NCBI GenBank assembly: GCA_011524525.1 | Contig: WTKE01000111.1 | Location: forward strand, 1-39,418 | Direction: 5' to 3' | DNA length: 39,418 bases | Origin: Bacillus sp. (in: firmicutes) | GTDB taxonomy: Bacteria; Bacillota; Bacilli; Bacillales; Cytobacillaceae | Shown here: positions 24,451 through 33,323 of the stretch, piece after piece | Layout: every line of letters starts with the position of its first letter | How positions within the stretch are numbered: the stretch's first letter is position 1 | Notes under the pieces: generated by a model | Database searches by the model: none | Seen by the model: only the letters and a program-made list of their open reading frames with translations | What the model was told of the DNA's origin: nothing | Made by a program: the position numbers and the translations under genes

Positions 24451-25770
24451 ATGCTTAGTATGATTGGTTTAATTGGTGGTTTGGCCTTATTAATTTTCTT
24501 AACGATGCGAGGAATGAATTTACTTGTCGCAGGTCCATTATCAGCATTGTTCGTTGCTGTTCTGAATGGAATGCCATTGTTTCCACAACTTGTAGCAGAA
24601 GGGGAAGCGAACCTTGTTGGAAACTATATGTCTGGTTTTTCTAGCTTTGTCACGGCATGGTATTTAATGTTCCTATTAGGGGCTATCTTTGGAAAGGTTA
24701 TGGAAGATAGTGGTGCAGCTGATTCGGTTTCCAGGTTGATTGTTGAGAAGCTTGGAATGAAGTATGCCATTCTTGCCATTGTTGCTGCCTGTGCGGTATT
24801 AACGTATGGCGGAGTAAGCTTGTTCGTTGTAGCCTTTTCTGTCTATCCGATGGCGCTTAGTTTGTTTAAACAAGCGAACTTGCCACGACGTTTCATCCCT
24901 GCAGCATTAGCCTTCGGATCGGTTACTTTTACGATGACCTCTGCAGGATCACCAGAAATTCAAAACTGGATACCAATTGATTATTTGAATACTTCTCCAT
25001 ATGCGGGATGGGAAGTTAGCTTAATTGTTGCCGTATTTATGATGATTTTTGGTTATTGGTGGCTAAAGCGCATGATTTCAAAAGCGGTAGAAAATGGGGA
25101 GCACTTTGTTGAACGCGATGGTGATCCGGTTAATGAAGAAAGAGAACTTCCAAATCCGTTAATGGGTGTTTTACCGTTAGTTGTGGTTCTTGGGATTTCA
25201 TTTATTTTTCATGATTCCTTAAAGCAATCGGCACTAATCATTGCTCTTTTAGGCGGTGTGATCGCGACGTATGCCCTTAATCGCAAGTATTTTAAAAACT
25301 TTTGGAGTGCAGTTTCGGAAGGGACTCTTGGAGCGTTAATTGCGATAGGAAATACAGCAGCTGTTGTTGGATTTGGTGGGGTAGCAAAGGCCGTTCCTGC
25401 ATTCGGAGTGGCTGTGGACTTTATGACGAGCATTCCCGGAAGCCCCCTTATTGGAGGTGCGATTGCCGTAAGTGTCATTGCTGGTATGACCGGTTCAGCC
25501 TCTGGTGGTCAAGCGATTGCCTTGCCATTGCTAGCGCCTCATTACATGGATATGGGAGTTAATCCAGAAGCGCTCCACCGCGTCGTTGCTATTTCATCTG
25601 GAGCATTGGATTCTCTCCCTCATAACGGCTATGTGGTTACAACTGTTCGGGCCATTTGTGGAGAAAGTCATAAGGATGCCTACAATCCTGTTGGTGCAGT
25701 AACCGTCATAGTACCTACTTTAGGTGTAATTCTAGCGATTATTTTGTTCTCATTAGGGGTTGGAATCTAG
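24451..25770 (+). CDS. GntP-family transporter, probably for 3-hydroxybutyrate
   Basis: A 439-aa integral membrane protein with about 12 hydrophobic segments and GntP-family features: an early TMRGMNLLVAGPLSAL helix, the conserved GGVSLFVVAFSVYPMA segment and SSGALDSLPHNGYVV near the C terminus. It should import an organic acid with protons. B. subtilis YxjC, a close-type relative, sits with 3-ketoacid CoA transferase and hydroxybutyrate dehydrogenase genes, and here the next gene is that dehydrogenase, so D-3-hydroxybutyrate (or a related short acid) is the inferred substrate. AAAGGGGG precedes the ATG. It is transcribed from the sigma-54 promoter and probably repressed by CcpA. Confidence 0.85.
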   Translation: MLSMIGLIGGLALLIFLTMRGMNLLVAGPLSALFVAVLNGMPLFPQLVAEGEANLVGNYMSGFSSFVTAWYLMFLLGAIFGKVMEDSGAADSVSRLIVEKLGMKYAILAIVAACAVLTYGGVSLFVVAFSVYPMALSLFKQANLPRRFIPAALAFGSVTFTMTSAGSPEIQNWIPIDYLNTSPYAGWEVSLIVAVFMMIFGYWWLKRMISKAVENGEHFVERDGDPVNEERELPNPLMGVLPLVVVLGISFIFHDSLKQSALIIALLGGVIATYALNRKYFKNFWSAVSEGTLGALIAIGNTAAVVGFGGVAKAVPAFGVAVDFMTSIPGSPLIGGAIAVSVIAGMTGSASGGQAIALPLLAPHYMDMGVNPEALHRVVAISSGALDSLPHNGYVVTTVRAICGESHKDAYNPVGAVTVIVPTLGVILAIILFSLGVGI

Positions 25771-25783
25771 AAAGGAGTTTCTT

Positions 25784-26560
25784 ATGAAGGAACAATCGAT
25801 TGTTTTTGTGACGGGGGCAGCCCAGGGAATAGGGTATGAGATTAGTAGAAAGTTTGCTGAGCATGGTGCAAAGATTGTCTTAACGGATGTTAATGAAGAG
25901 GCGGTTGTCGTTTCAGCTAATGAGCTTCGAAGGTTAGGTTTTGAAGCAATAGGAATCAAATGCGATGTAACAAAAGAAGAAGAAATTATTGCTGCAATTG
26001 ACCATGTGATTTCACATTTAGGATCTATTGATGTGTTAATCAATAATGCTGGACTTCAACATGTATCATATATCGAGGACTTTCCTACAGAAAGATTTGA
26101 GCTGTTGATAAAAGTGATGTTAACGGCACCATTTATGTTAACAAAGCATGTGTTACCTCATATGAAAAAACGAGGCTTCGGACGGATCATTAATATGGCA
26201 TCTATTAATGGATTAGTGGGTTTCGCTGGTAAAGCCGCTTACAATAGTGCGAAGCATGGAGTGATTGGGCTAACGAAAGTAACAGCCCTTGAAGCAGCAA
26301 CTTATGGGATTACGGTGAACGCTCTTTGCCCAGGTTACGTAGACACTCCATTGGTACGAAATCAGCTAGTAGATTTAGCCAAGACAAGAGGGGTAGAGCT
26401 AGAACGAGTTCTGGAGGAAGTGCTCTACCCACTCGTTCCACAAAAACGCTTGTTAACTGTTGACGAGATTGCGAGTTACGCGATTTTTCTAGCAAGTGAA
26501 GCAGCGAAAGGGATTACTGGTCAAGCGGTCGTTATTGACGCAGGCTATACGGTTCAATAA
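25784..26560 (+). CDS. 3-hydroxybutyrate dehydrogenase (SDR family)
   Basis: A 258-aa short-chain dehydrogenase that should oxidise D-3-hydroxybutyrate to acetoacetate with NAD+. Visible are the TGxxxGIG cofactor motif (TGAAQGIG, 10-17), NNAG (87-90) and the catalytic Ser140, Tyr153 and Lys157. The segment NNAGLQHVSYIEDFPTERFE and the long helix after PGYVDTPLVRNQ are typical of hydroxybutyrate dehydrogenases rather than acyl-carrier-protein reductases. The frame can extend to 25760 but AGAAAGGAG precedes the ATG at 25784. It starts 13 bases after the transporter. I see no terminator between it and the leuS leader. B. subtilis YxjF is the similar type. Confidence 0.88.
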   Translation: MKEQSIVFVTGAAQGIGYEISRKFAEHGAKIVLTDVNEEAVVVSANELRRLGFEAIGIKCDVTKEEEIIAAIDHVISHLGSIDVLINNAGLQHVSYIEDFPTERFELLIKVMLTAPFMLTKHVLPHMKKRGFGRIINMASINGLVGFAGKAAYNSAKHGVIGLTKVTALEAATYGITVNALCPGYVDTPLVRNQLVDLAKTRGVELERVLEEVLYPLVPQKRLLTVDEIASYAIFLASEAAKGITGQAVVIDAGYTVQ

Positions 26561-26609
26561 AAAAATACACACACTCTACTTCTTATCATCATATGCTACA
26601 AAACACAAC

Positions 26610-26638
26610 TTGCATCGAGCTAGAAAATACACTACAAT
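26610..26638 (+). promoter_or_regulatory. Sigma-A promoter of the leuS T-box leader
   Basis: TTGCAT (26610-26615), a 17-base spacer and TACAAT (26633-26638). It precedes the T-box leader by the expected distance. Confidence 0.72.
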
Positions 26639-26660
26639 AGCATCATACTTAAATATGTGG

Positions 26661-26894
26661 TGACCATGATAAGGAGTAGTAGTGAGAAATACCTGAAAGT
26701 AGAGAGTTGACGGATGGTGAAAGTCAACCAGGTGTCCATGAACTCGCCTTTGAGTCGCAAGTGTGAAAGAAAGTAATGCTTGCCGTATTCCGCGTTAAGG
26801 ATAATGAAGCGAGTGACTTGTGCACTAATGTGGGTGGTACCGCGGGAGATTCTACATAATCCTCTCGTCCCTTTTTATAGGGACGGGATTTTTT
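26661..26894 (+). promoter_or_regulatory. Leucine T-box leader of leuS
   Basis: Stem I begins near AAGGAG with the AGAGAG and GGTG distal motifs. The specifier is read as CTC (26743-26745, in ATGAACTCGCC), a leucine codon. The T-box core AATGTGGGTGGTACCGCGG is at 26827-26845; its UGGU can pair with the ACCA end of uncharged tRNA, consistent with the tRNA-Leu discriminator A. The terminator is CTCGTCCCT (26864-26872) with AGGGACGGG (26879-26887) and six Ts. Uncharged tRNA-Leu should allow read-through into leuS. Confidence 0.93.
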
Positions 26895-26928
26895 GCGTTT
26901 AAACAAGTATTTTTAGGAGGAATTAAAA

Positions 26929-29343
26929 GTGAGCTTTAATCATCAAGAAATAGAAAAAAAGTGGCAAAGCTTTTGGGATGCTAACAAGACGTTTCAAACA
27001 AGTGAAGAAAAAGGTAAACGCAAATTTTATGCGTTAGATATGTTTCCATATCCATCTGGAGCTGGACTGCATGTAGGGCATCCAGAAGGGTACACAGCAA
27101 CAGATATTTTATCACGTATGAAGCGAGCGCAAGGTTATAACGTGTTACATCCGATGGGATGGGATGCGTTTGGTCTTCCAGCTGAGCAATACGCATTAGA
27201 TACTGGGAATGATCCTGCGGAATTCACGGCATTAAATATTGCCACATTTAAGCGCCAAATCAAGGCATTAGGTTTCTCATACGATTGGGATCGCGAAGTG
27301 AATACTACAGATCCCGAATATTATAAATGGACACAATGGATTTTCTTAAAATTGTTTGAAAAAGGCCTAGCCTATATTGATGAGGTAGCCGTAAACTGGT
27401 GTCCGGCACTAGGAACGGTGTTATCAAATGAAGAAGTTATTGATGGAAAAAGTGAACGTGGTGGTCATCCCGTTGAACGCCGTCCAATGAAACAGTGGGT
27501 ATTAAAAATTACTGCATATGCGGATCGTTTATTAGAGGACTTAGAAGAACTTGACTGGCCAGAGAGCTTAAAGGATATGCAACGAAACTGGATTGGTCGT
27601 TCTGAAGGAGCGGAAATTACTTTTAACATTGAGGGGAACGATGGTCAATTCACGGTTTTTACTACAAGACCTGATACATTATTCGGTGCAACCTATGCCG
27701 TATTAGCACCAGAGCATACATTGGTTGAAAGTATTACGACAGCAGAGCAGCGTGACGCGGTTAAAGCATATATTGAACAGATCAAGAGTAAGAGTGATTT
27801 AGAGCGTACGGATTTGGCTAAAGACAAAACGGGTGTATTTACAGGAGCTTATGCAATTAATCCGGTGAATGGAGCGAAAATGCCAATCTGGATCGCTGAT
27901 TATGTACTTGTTAGCTATGGAACAGGAGCGATCATGGCGGTTCCAGGTCACGATGAGAGAGACTACGAATTTGCTAAGAAATTCGAATTACCAATTGTGG
28001 AAGTAGTTGCAGGCGGGGATGTTTCAAAGGAAGCTTACACAGGTGATGGTGAGCATGTAAACTCTGACTTTTTAAATGGAATGAACAAAGAAGAAGCCAT
28101 TTCTCGTATGATTGCTTGGTTAGAGGAAAAAGAAATCGGAACGAAGAAGGTTACGTACCGTCTACGTGATTGGTTATTTAGCCGTCAACGCTATTGGGGA
28201 GAGCCAATTCCAGTCATTCACTGGGAAGATGGGACAATGACAGCTGTTCCTGATTCAGAACTTCCATTGGTGTTGCCAAAAACGACAGAAATTCGTCCGT
28301 CTGGAACAGGAGAATCGCCACTTGCGAATATCGAAGACTGGGTGAACGTAGTTGACCCGGTAACAGGGAAAAAAGGACGTCGCGAAACAAACACGATGCC
28401 GCAATGGGCAGGAAGCTGCTGGTACTACTTGCGTTATATTGATCCGAAGAATGATCAAGCGTTAGCAGATCCAGAAAAATTAAAAGAGTGGCTTCCAGTT
28501 GATATTTATATCGGTGGGGCAGAGCATGCGGTTCTTCACTTACTTTATGCCCGATTCTGGCACAAGTTTTTGTATGATATCGGCGTAGTAAGCACGAAGG
28601 AGCCATTCCAAAAATTGTTTAACCAAGGGATGATTCTTGGAGAAAACAATGAAAAAATGAGTAAATCCAAAGGAAATGTCGTAAACCCTGACGAAATCGT
28701 TGGAACTCATGGTGCGGATACTCTACGTTTATACGAAATGTTCATGGGTCCACTTGAGGCTTCCATCGCATGGTCAACACAAGGCTTAGACGGTTCACGA
28801 CGCTTCTTAGACCGTATTTGGCGCTTGTTAGTGGATGAAAATGGTGAAATCGCAGAGAAGGTTCAAGCAGTTGATTCTTTTAGTCTTGAAAAGATCTATC
28901 ACCAAACCGTGAAAAAGGTGACAGAAGACTTTGAAGGATTACGCTTTAATACAGCGATTTCTCAGTTAATGGTATTTATTAACGAAGCTTATAAAACGCC
29001 AGTACTTCCAAAAGACTATGTGGAGGGCTTTGTGAAATTACTTGCGCCGATTTGCCCACATATTGCTGAAGAGCTTTGGTCAAAGTTAGGCCATAGCGAA
29101 AGCATCTCCTATGAAGCTTGGCCAGCATTTGATGAAGCGAAGCTAGTTGATGATGAAGTTGAAATCGTGGTTCAAATTAACGGCAAGGTAAAGGCGAAGC
29201 TTATGGTACCTTCTGATGCAAATAAAGAAGCACTTGAGCAAATAGCTATGGATGATACAACGGTAAAAGAGCAAATCGATGGCAAGACTGTTCGAAAAGT
29301 GATTGCTGTTCCAGGAAAATTAGTTAATATTGTAGCAAATTAA
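26929..29343 (+). CDS. leuS: Leucyl-tRNA synthetase
   Basis: A class I aminoacyl-tRNA synthetase of 804 aa, the usual size for bacilli, charging tRNA-Leu in the cytoplasm. The HIGH-type motif HVGH is at 48-51 within [16 protein letters not shown], an editing domain is inserted ([18 protein letters not shown]), and KMSKS is at 576-580. The start is GTG, 7-8 bases after TTTTAGGAGGA. Expression is controlled by the T-box ahead of it. A terminator follows the stop. Confidence 0.97.
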   Translation: MSFNHQEIEKKWQSFWDANKTFQTSEEKGKRKFYALDMFPYPSGAGLHVGHPEGYTATDILSRMKRAQGYNVLHPMGWDAFGLPAEQYALDTGNDPAEFTALNIATFKRQIKALGFSYDWDREVNTTDPEYYKWTQWIFLKLFEKGLAYIDEVAVNWCPALGTVLSNEEVIDGKSERGGHPVERRPMKQWVLKITAYADRLLEDLEELDWPESLKDMQRNWIGRSEGAEITFNIEGNDGQFTVFTTRPDTLFGATYAVLAPEHTLVESITTAEQRDAVKAYIEQIKSKSDLERTDLAKDKTGVFTGAYAINPVNGAKMPIWIADYVLVSYGTGAIMAVPGHDERDYEFAKKFELPIVEVVAGGDVSKEAYTGDGEHVNSDFLNGMNKEEAISRMIAWLEEKEIGTKKVTYRLRDWLFSRQRYWGEPIPVIHWEDGTMTAVPDSELPLVLPKTTEIRPSGTGESPLANIEDWVNVVDPVTGKKGRRETNTMPQWAGSCWYYLRYIDPKNDQALADPEKLKEWLPVDIYIGGAEHAVLHLLYARFWHKFLYDIGVVSTKEPFQKLFNQGMILGENNEKMSKSKGNVVNPDEIVGTHGADTLRLYEMFMGPLEASIAWSTQGLDGSRRFLDRIWRLLVDENGEIAEKVQAVDSFSLEKIYHQTVKKVTEDFEGLRFNTAISQLMVFINEAYKTPVLPKDYVEGFVKLLAPICPHIAEELWSKLGHSESISYEAWPAFDEAKLVDDEVEIVVQINGKVKAKLMVPSDANKEALEQIAMDDTTVKEQIDGKTVRKVIAVPGKLVNIVAN

Positions 29344-29354
29344 GTGTATGAGAG

Positions 29355-29383
29355 GAGCTCCCAATCACTCGGGGGCTCTTTTT
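29355..29383 (+). terminator. Terminator of leuS
   Basis: GAGCTCCC (29355-29362) pairs with GGGGGCTC (29371-29378), followed by TTTTTC. Confidence 0.88.
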
Positions 29384-29405
29384 CTAAAAGAGAAAGATTG
29401 AAAAG

Positions 29406-29428
29406 TATCGTACAAGTCGTGTACGATA
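29406..29428. promoter_or_regulatory. Perfect inverted repeat upstream of ytwF
   Basis: TATCGTACA (29406-29414) and TGTACGATA (29420-29428) form 9-bp arms with a five-base spacer, ending 27 bases before the ytwF start. It lies where a promoter would be and looks like a dimeric regulator's operator; the regulator is not identifiable. Confidence 0.55.
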
Positions 29429-29455
29429 GAAGAAAATTAAAAGGGGTAATGTTGG

Positions 29456-29755
29456 ATGGTAAAAGAAATTACAACTGCAGAGTTACAAGAAAAGCTAGAA
29501 AAAGGGGAAAAGCTAGAACTGATCGACGTGCGTGAGGATGAAGAAGTAGCGGCTGGAATGATTCCAGGTGCAAAGCATATTAAAATGGGCGAGATCCCAA
29601 TGCGTTTAGACGAATTAGATCAAGATACAGAATACATATTTATTTGCCGTTCAGGTGGAAGAAGTGAAAATGTGTGCTATTTCCTGCACGATCACGGCTA
29701 TAATGTAGTAAATATGGTCGGCGGCATGATGAAATGGACTGGAAAAGTAGAATAA
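29456..29755 (+). CDS. ytwF: Single-domain rhodanese YtwF
   Basis: A 99-aa cytoplasmic rhodanese-like sulfurtransferase, one domain, with LIDVREDEEVAAGMIPGA (CH2A box) and the active loop CRSGGRS, catalytic Cys64. It can carry persulfide sulfur; the partner is not known from context, but rhodaneses of this size often deliver sulfur to biosynthesis or handle sulfide. The ATG at 29456 follows AAAGGGG. A perfect inverted repeat lies upstream, and the terminator is stable. Confidence 0.9.
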   Translation: MVKEITTAELQEKLEKGEKLELIDVREDEEVAAGMIPGAKHIKMGEIPMRLDELDQDTEYIFICRSGGRSENVCYFLHDHGYNVVNMVGGMMKWTGKVE

Positions 29756-29765
29756 TGTAGTGGGG

Positions 29766-29789
29766 GCCTAGGAAACTAGGCTTTTTTTT
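29766..29789 (+). terminator. Terminator of ytwF
   Basis: GCCTAG-GAAA-CTAGGC hairpin with a GNRA-type tetraloop followed by eight Ts. Confidence 0.88.
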
Positions 29790-29829
29790 ATGCTCAAAAT
29801 GGAGTATATTCTCACCTGTTGGTAGATGT

Positions 29830-29901
29830 GTTGCAACTAATGTGTGGTTCGTTGCAACTTTCTTGTAGTTTGTTGCAACTTTGGATCAATTTGTTGCAAC
29901 T
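29830..29901. repeat. Four GTTGCAACT elements at exact 21-bp spacing
   Basis: GTTGCAACT occurs at 29830-29838, 29851-29859, 29872-29880 and 29893-29901, always 21 bases apart. The core GTTGCAAC is a perfect palindrome. The 12-base spacers differ in sequence, so the pattern is constrained only in the core and in its phase, two turns of the helix. It lies between the ytwF terminator and the Cse60-type gene (112 bases before its start). Confidence 0.85.
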
Positions 29902-30013
29902 TTTTCGATTTGACATACATTTCCTCAAAATTCGACACATATGGGCCAACAAGTGAGGCTTTTAAAATATCTGAATTTTGTTAATACTCCATAATAAAAA
30001 GGAGTGAAGATCC

Positions 30014-30196
30014 ATGATTCAAGTAAAACTGTTTGATGAGGAGCATGAAAAAGACCTTGAAAAGAAAATGAATCGTTTTCTCGAAAAGGTGGATGAACAA
30101 AAACTAGTTGATATTAAATATAATATTGCTGCCTTACCAGAGGATGTGGATGAGCAAATTTATTGTTTTACAGCGATGATTATATATAAAGCCTGA
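30014..30196 (+). CDS. Sporulation protein of the Cse60 family
   Basis: A 60-aa protein of the Cse60 type, small sporulation proteins made in the mother cell under sigma-E in B. subtilis. The pattern MIQVKLFDEEHEKDLEKKMN, then LVDIKYNIAALPEDVDEQIYCF and SAMI-like TAMIIYKA, fits the family. It has a clear ribosome binding site (AAAAAGGAGTG). I could not find a convincing sigma-E promoter. Four phased palindromes lie upstream. The stop codon lies in the left arm of a hairpin shared with convergent ytfP. Confidence 0.75.
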   Translation: MIQVKLFDEEHEKDLEKKMNRFLEKVDEQKLVDIKYNIAALPEDVDEQIYCFTAMIIYKA

Positions 30197-30218
30197 GGAA
30201 GAAAAAATCCTCAGGCTT
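30189..30218. terminator. Hairpin containing both stop codons of Cse60-type gene and ytfP
   Basis: AAGCCTGAGGA (30189-30199) pairs with TCCTCAGGCTT (30208-30218). Each arm encodes Ala-stop for its own gene. No long T tract follows on either side, so termination strength is uncertain. Confidence 0.6.
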
Positions 30219-31482
30219 GACTTAAGGCATATTCAGCACTATTCACTCCAGCTAATCGTCCGGTCACAAGGGCAGAAGTAATATTATACCCGCCAGTATA
30301 TCCATGGATATCCAGTATCTCCCCACAAAAATACAATCCATCAACAAGCTTGGAAGCCATTGTTTGAGGTTCAACCTCTTTCACAGACACGCCACCACCT
30401 GTAACAAAGGCCTTTTCTAGGGAAAGCGTTCCATTCACCTTAAACTGAAACTGTTTGCAAGCTTTTACGAAATTTCGTAACTTATCATGAGAGGTGACTC
30501 CACCTTGTTCATTTGCATCGATGTCAGCCACCTGTAATAAAAATAATAAATAACGTTCAGGAAGATAGCCTTTAAGTATATTTTTTACACTCTTCTTTGG
30601 ATCTGCTTTCACCATTGCTATGATTTCTTGGAATAGTGGCTCCTCTTTTTTACCTGGAAGTGCATCAATACTCATCACTACTTCCTTTAGGTTCCACTTT
30701 TTCATCGCTTTCACCACATACTGACTGCAACGAAGTACTGCCGGGCCACTAATCCCAAAATGGGTGAAAATCATATCCATCTCATGCGTTATGAGCGGCT
30801 TGCCCTTTGGATTCAACACACTAAGGCCGACTCCACGCAATGACAATCCTTGCAGCTCCTTTGACTGAATGAAAGGCTCATTTGAAGTAATAGGAACTTC
30901 GGTTGGAAATAGTTCTGTGATGGTATGGCCTGCTTTTTCCGCCCAATCATATCCATCTCCTGTGGATCCGGTATGAGGAACCGATTTACCTCCAACTGCC
31001 AAAATAATTGCAGGTGCAGAGTATCTCTCTTTGTTTTTTAATCGTACAGCGGATGCTTTCCCGGCTTCATATTCCACTGTTTCGACTGGGGAATTTGTGA
31101 GCATATCCACTTTATGCTCTTTCATCCTTCTAATCATTGCATCAACAACAGATTGTGCTTTATCTGAAACAGGAAACATCCGACCGTGGTCTTCTTCCTT
31201 CAATTGGATACCAAGCTTTTCAAAAAAAGAAATAATGTCCTCGTTATTAAATATGCTAAACGCACTATATAAAAAGCGACCGTTACCTGGGATATGCTTG
31301 ATAATTTCATCAACTGGTAGTCGATTCGTTACATTACAACGACCACCTCCAGATATGGCAAGCTTCCGCCCAAGCTTGTCTCCTTTATCAATTAAAAGTA
31401 CTTTAGCTCCCTTTTCACCTGCAGCGATGGAAGCCATCAGCCCTGAAGGACCTCCACCAATGACGATTACGTCATAGTTCAT
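30211..31482 (-). CDS. ytfP: HI0933-family flavoprotein YtfP
   Basis: A 423-aa FAD-dependent protein of the HI0933/BaiN type. The N-terminal dinucleotide-binding motif GGGPSG is at 9-14, followed by the family signature [14 protein letters not shown] and, near the C terminus, [20 protein letters not shown], which contacts FAD. The enzymatic reaction in bacilli is unknown; relatives are oxidoreductases. I start at the ATG at 31482 ([10 protein letters not shown]); the GTG or TTG upstream would add four residues. Its stop shares a hairpin with the Cse60-type gene. Confidence 0.88.
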   Translation of the reverse strand: MNYDVIVIGGGPSGLMASIAAGEKGAKVLLIDKGDKLGRKLAISGGGRCNVTNRLPVDEIIKHIPGNGRFLYSAFSIFNNEDIISFFEKLGIQLKEEDHGRMFPVSDKAQSVVDAMIRRMKEHKVDMLTNSPVETVEYEAGKASAVRLKNKERYSAPAIILAVGGKSVPHTGSTGDGYDWAEKAGHTITELFPTEVPITSNEPFIQSKELQGLSLRGVGLSVLNPKGKPLITHEMDMIFTHFGISGPAVLRCSQYVVKAMKKWNLKEVVMSIDALPGKKEEPLFQEIIAMVKADPKKSVKNILKGYLPERYLLFLLQVADIDANEQGGVTSHDKLRNFVKACKQFQFKVNGTLSLEKAFVTGGGVSVKEVEPQTMASKLVDGLYFCGEILDIHGYTGGYNITSALVTGRLAGVNSAEYALSQA

Positions 31483-31684
31483 ATCTTTCACCAACTTTCA
31501 TTCATCATTATAAGACAGCTTGTTAAGAAAGAAAACTTTTCCACAAAAAGTAGCATCAAAGCGCGGAGTTGTGTACACTCAGATTAGGTTCACACAAAAA
31601 TCACAGTTTTTTTCAAACTTTATGATAAAATATGAATTTGGCGTTTGAAATAATTTTCGGCATTTCTACATAGGAAGGGATCAC

Positions 31685-33301
31685 ATGCAATCTAAGTTAT
31701 TACGAGGAACATTTATTCTAACTTTAGGAACATTTATTTCAAAATTATTAGGTCTTTTTTATGTTATTCCGTTTGCAAGGATTGTAGGAGAAACAGGAAC
31801 CGTACTGTATCAATATTCCTATGTTCCTTATACCATATTTATCAGTCTTGCAACGGCTGGAGTACCTCTAGCTGTAGCTAAGTTTATTTCTAAATATAAT
31901 GCCATGGAAGAATATGCGGTGGGGAGGAGGCTCTTTAAGTCAGGATTGCTAGTCATGCTTGGGACTGGTATTGCTGCCTTCCTGATCCTCTATTTATCCG
32001 CACCTCTTGTTGCGGATATTATTATTGCTGACAATGAGAAGCAAACGAATCCTAGCGAAATTGTTACTGTTATTCGTGCAGTAAGTTTTGCTCTTATCAT
32101 TATTCCATTTATGAGTCTAATTCGCGGTTTTTTCCAAGGACACCAATCGATGGGGCCTTCGGCTGTGTCACAGGTGGTTGAACAGATTGTTCGAATCGCT
32201 TTTCTATTAGCTGGAGCGTTTGTCGTTCTTAATGTAATGAAAGGTGAAATTGTTACTGCGATTAGTATTGCAACGTTCTCAGCCTTTGTTGGAGGCTTGG
32301 GTAGCTTATTTGTTCTCTTTTGGTATTGGTATAAGAGAAAGCCACATCTAGATGAATTGCTGCTACAAGATAAGGGAACCGTTCAAGTATCTTTAAAGGA
32401 TATGTACAAGGAAATTCTGATTTATTCTATTCCATTTATTCTTGTTGGAATTGCCAATCCTTTATTTCAATGGATTGATACGATGACCTTTAACCGGGCA
32501 ATGACTTCTATTGGGTTAGGGAGTATTTCAGAAAGAGAACTAGCTAAATTAAGTTTTAATACCCATAAATTAGTCATCATTCCAGTATCATTAGCAACCG
32601 CTTTTTCGTTAACGCTAGTTCCTAGTATTACTCAAGCCTTTATTTCAAAAGACCAAAAGGGAGTAAACAAGCAACTCAACCAAACCTTCCAGGTGCTGAT
32701 GTTTATCACATTGCCTGCTGCACTTGGACTATCACTACTCGCTGAGCCTGCGTATACGATTTTTTACGGACCTAATGCATCTGGGACTGACATCCTGCAA
32801 TTATATGCGCCTGTTGCAATCTTGTTTGCCCTTTACTCAGTGACAGCAGCGATATTACAAGGAATTGACCAGCAAAAGTTCACCATTCTAAGTCTGTTAG
32901 TAGGAATCTTAGTGAAGCTCTCACTAAATATTCCATTTATAAAGTTGTTTGAGACAGACGGAGCGATTTACGCAACGGCACTTGGTTACGGAGTGGCGAT
33001 TGCGATTAATTTGGTGGTTATTAAAATATTCTCTGGATATCGCTTTCGCCTCGTTTTACGTAGAGGATTGCTTATTGTTATTTTTAATGTTTTTATGATA
33101 CTTGTAGCAGCACTTGTCTACTATTTAGCTACACTGGTTTTATCTCCAAAATCTGAGATGCAGTCTATTATTATCATCCTCCTTTCAGCAGCAGCTGGAG
33201 CAGGAATTTATGTATATTTAAGCTTTAAAACTCGCCTCATCTACTTTTTATTTGGCGACCGTGTGGAAAGAATCATGAAGAAGGTAAAACTAAGAGGGTA
33301 A
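31685..33301 (+). CDS. murJ: Lipid II flippase MurJ (YtgP)
   Basis: A 538-aa polytopic membrane protein of the MOP/MviN family with about 14 hydrophobic segments. In B. subtilis YtgP is the MurJ orthologue that flips lipid II outward for peptidoglycan synthesis; it is redundant with Amj. The N terminus LLRGTFILTLGTFISKLLGLFY and the RGFFQGHQSMGPSAVSQVVEQ segment are characteristic. AGGAAGGG precedes the ATG. It is 22 bases ahead of the pseudouridine synthase gene, so these may be cotranscribed. Confidence 0.92.
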   Translation: MQSKLLRGTFILTLGTFISKLLGLFYVIPFARIVGETGTVLYQYSYVPYTIFISLATAGVPLAVAKFISKYNAMEEYAVGRRLFKSGLLVMLGTGIAAFLILYLSAPLVADIIIADNEKQTNPSEIVTVIRAVSFALIIIPFMSLIRGFFQGHQSMGPSAVSQVVEQIVRIAFLLAGAFVVLNVMKGEIVTAISIATFSAFVGGLGSLFVLFWYWYKRKPHLDELLLQDKGTVQVSLKDMYKEILIYSIPFILVGIANPLFQWIDTMTFNRAMTSIGLGSISERELAKLSFNTHKLVIIPVSLATAFSLTLVPSITQAFISKDQKGVNKQLNQTFQVLMFITLPAALGLSLLAEPAYTIFYGPNASGTDILQLYAPVAILFALYSVTAAILQGIDQQKFTILSLLVGILVKLSLNIPFIKLFETDGAIYATALGYGVAIAINLVVIKIFSGYRFRLVLRRGLLIVIFNVFMILVAALVYYLATLVLSPKSEMQSIIIILLSAAAGAGIYVYLSFKTRLIYFLFGDRVERIMKKVKLRG

Positions 33302-33323
33302 GACTCCACTGGGAGGGAAACAA

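Noticed and set aside
26561-26609. Terminator for the hydroxybutyrate operon
   Set aside because: No hairpin with a T tract is visible, so read-through into the leuS leader remains possible but is not claimed.
28214-28606. 130-codon frame on the minus strand of leuS
   Set aside because: It lies wholly inside leuS, has no ribosome binding site and reads as a shadow frame.
29960-30013. Sigma-E promoter for the Cse60-type gene
   Set aside because: CATAATAA is present but the resulting start would overlap the ribosome binding site and the -35 spacing is wrong.
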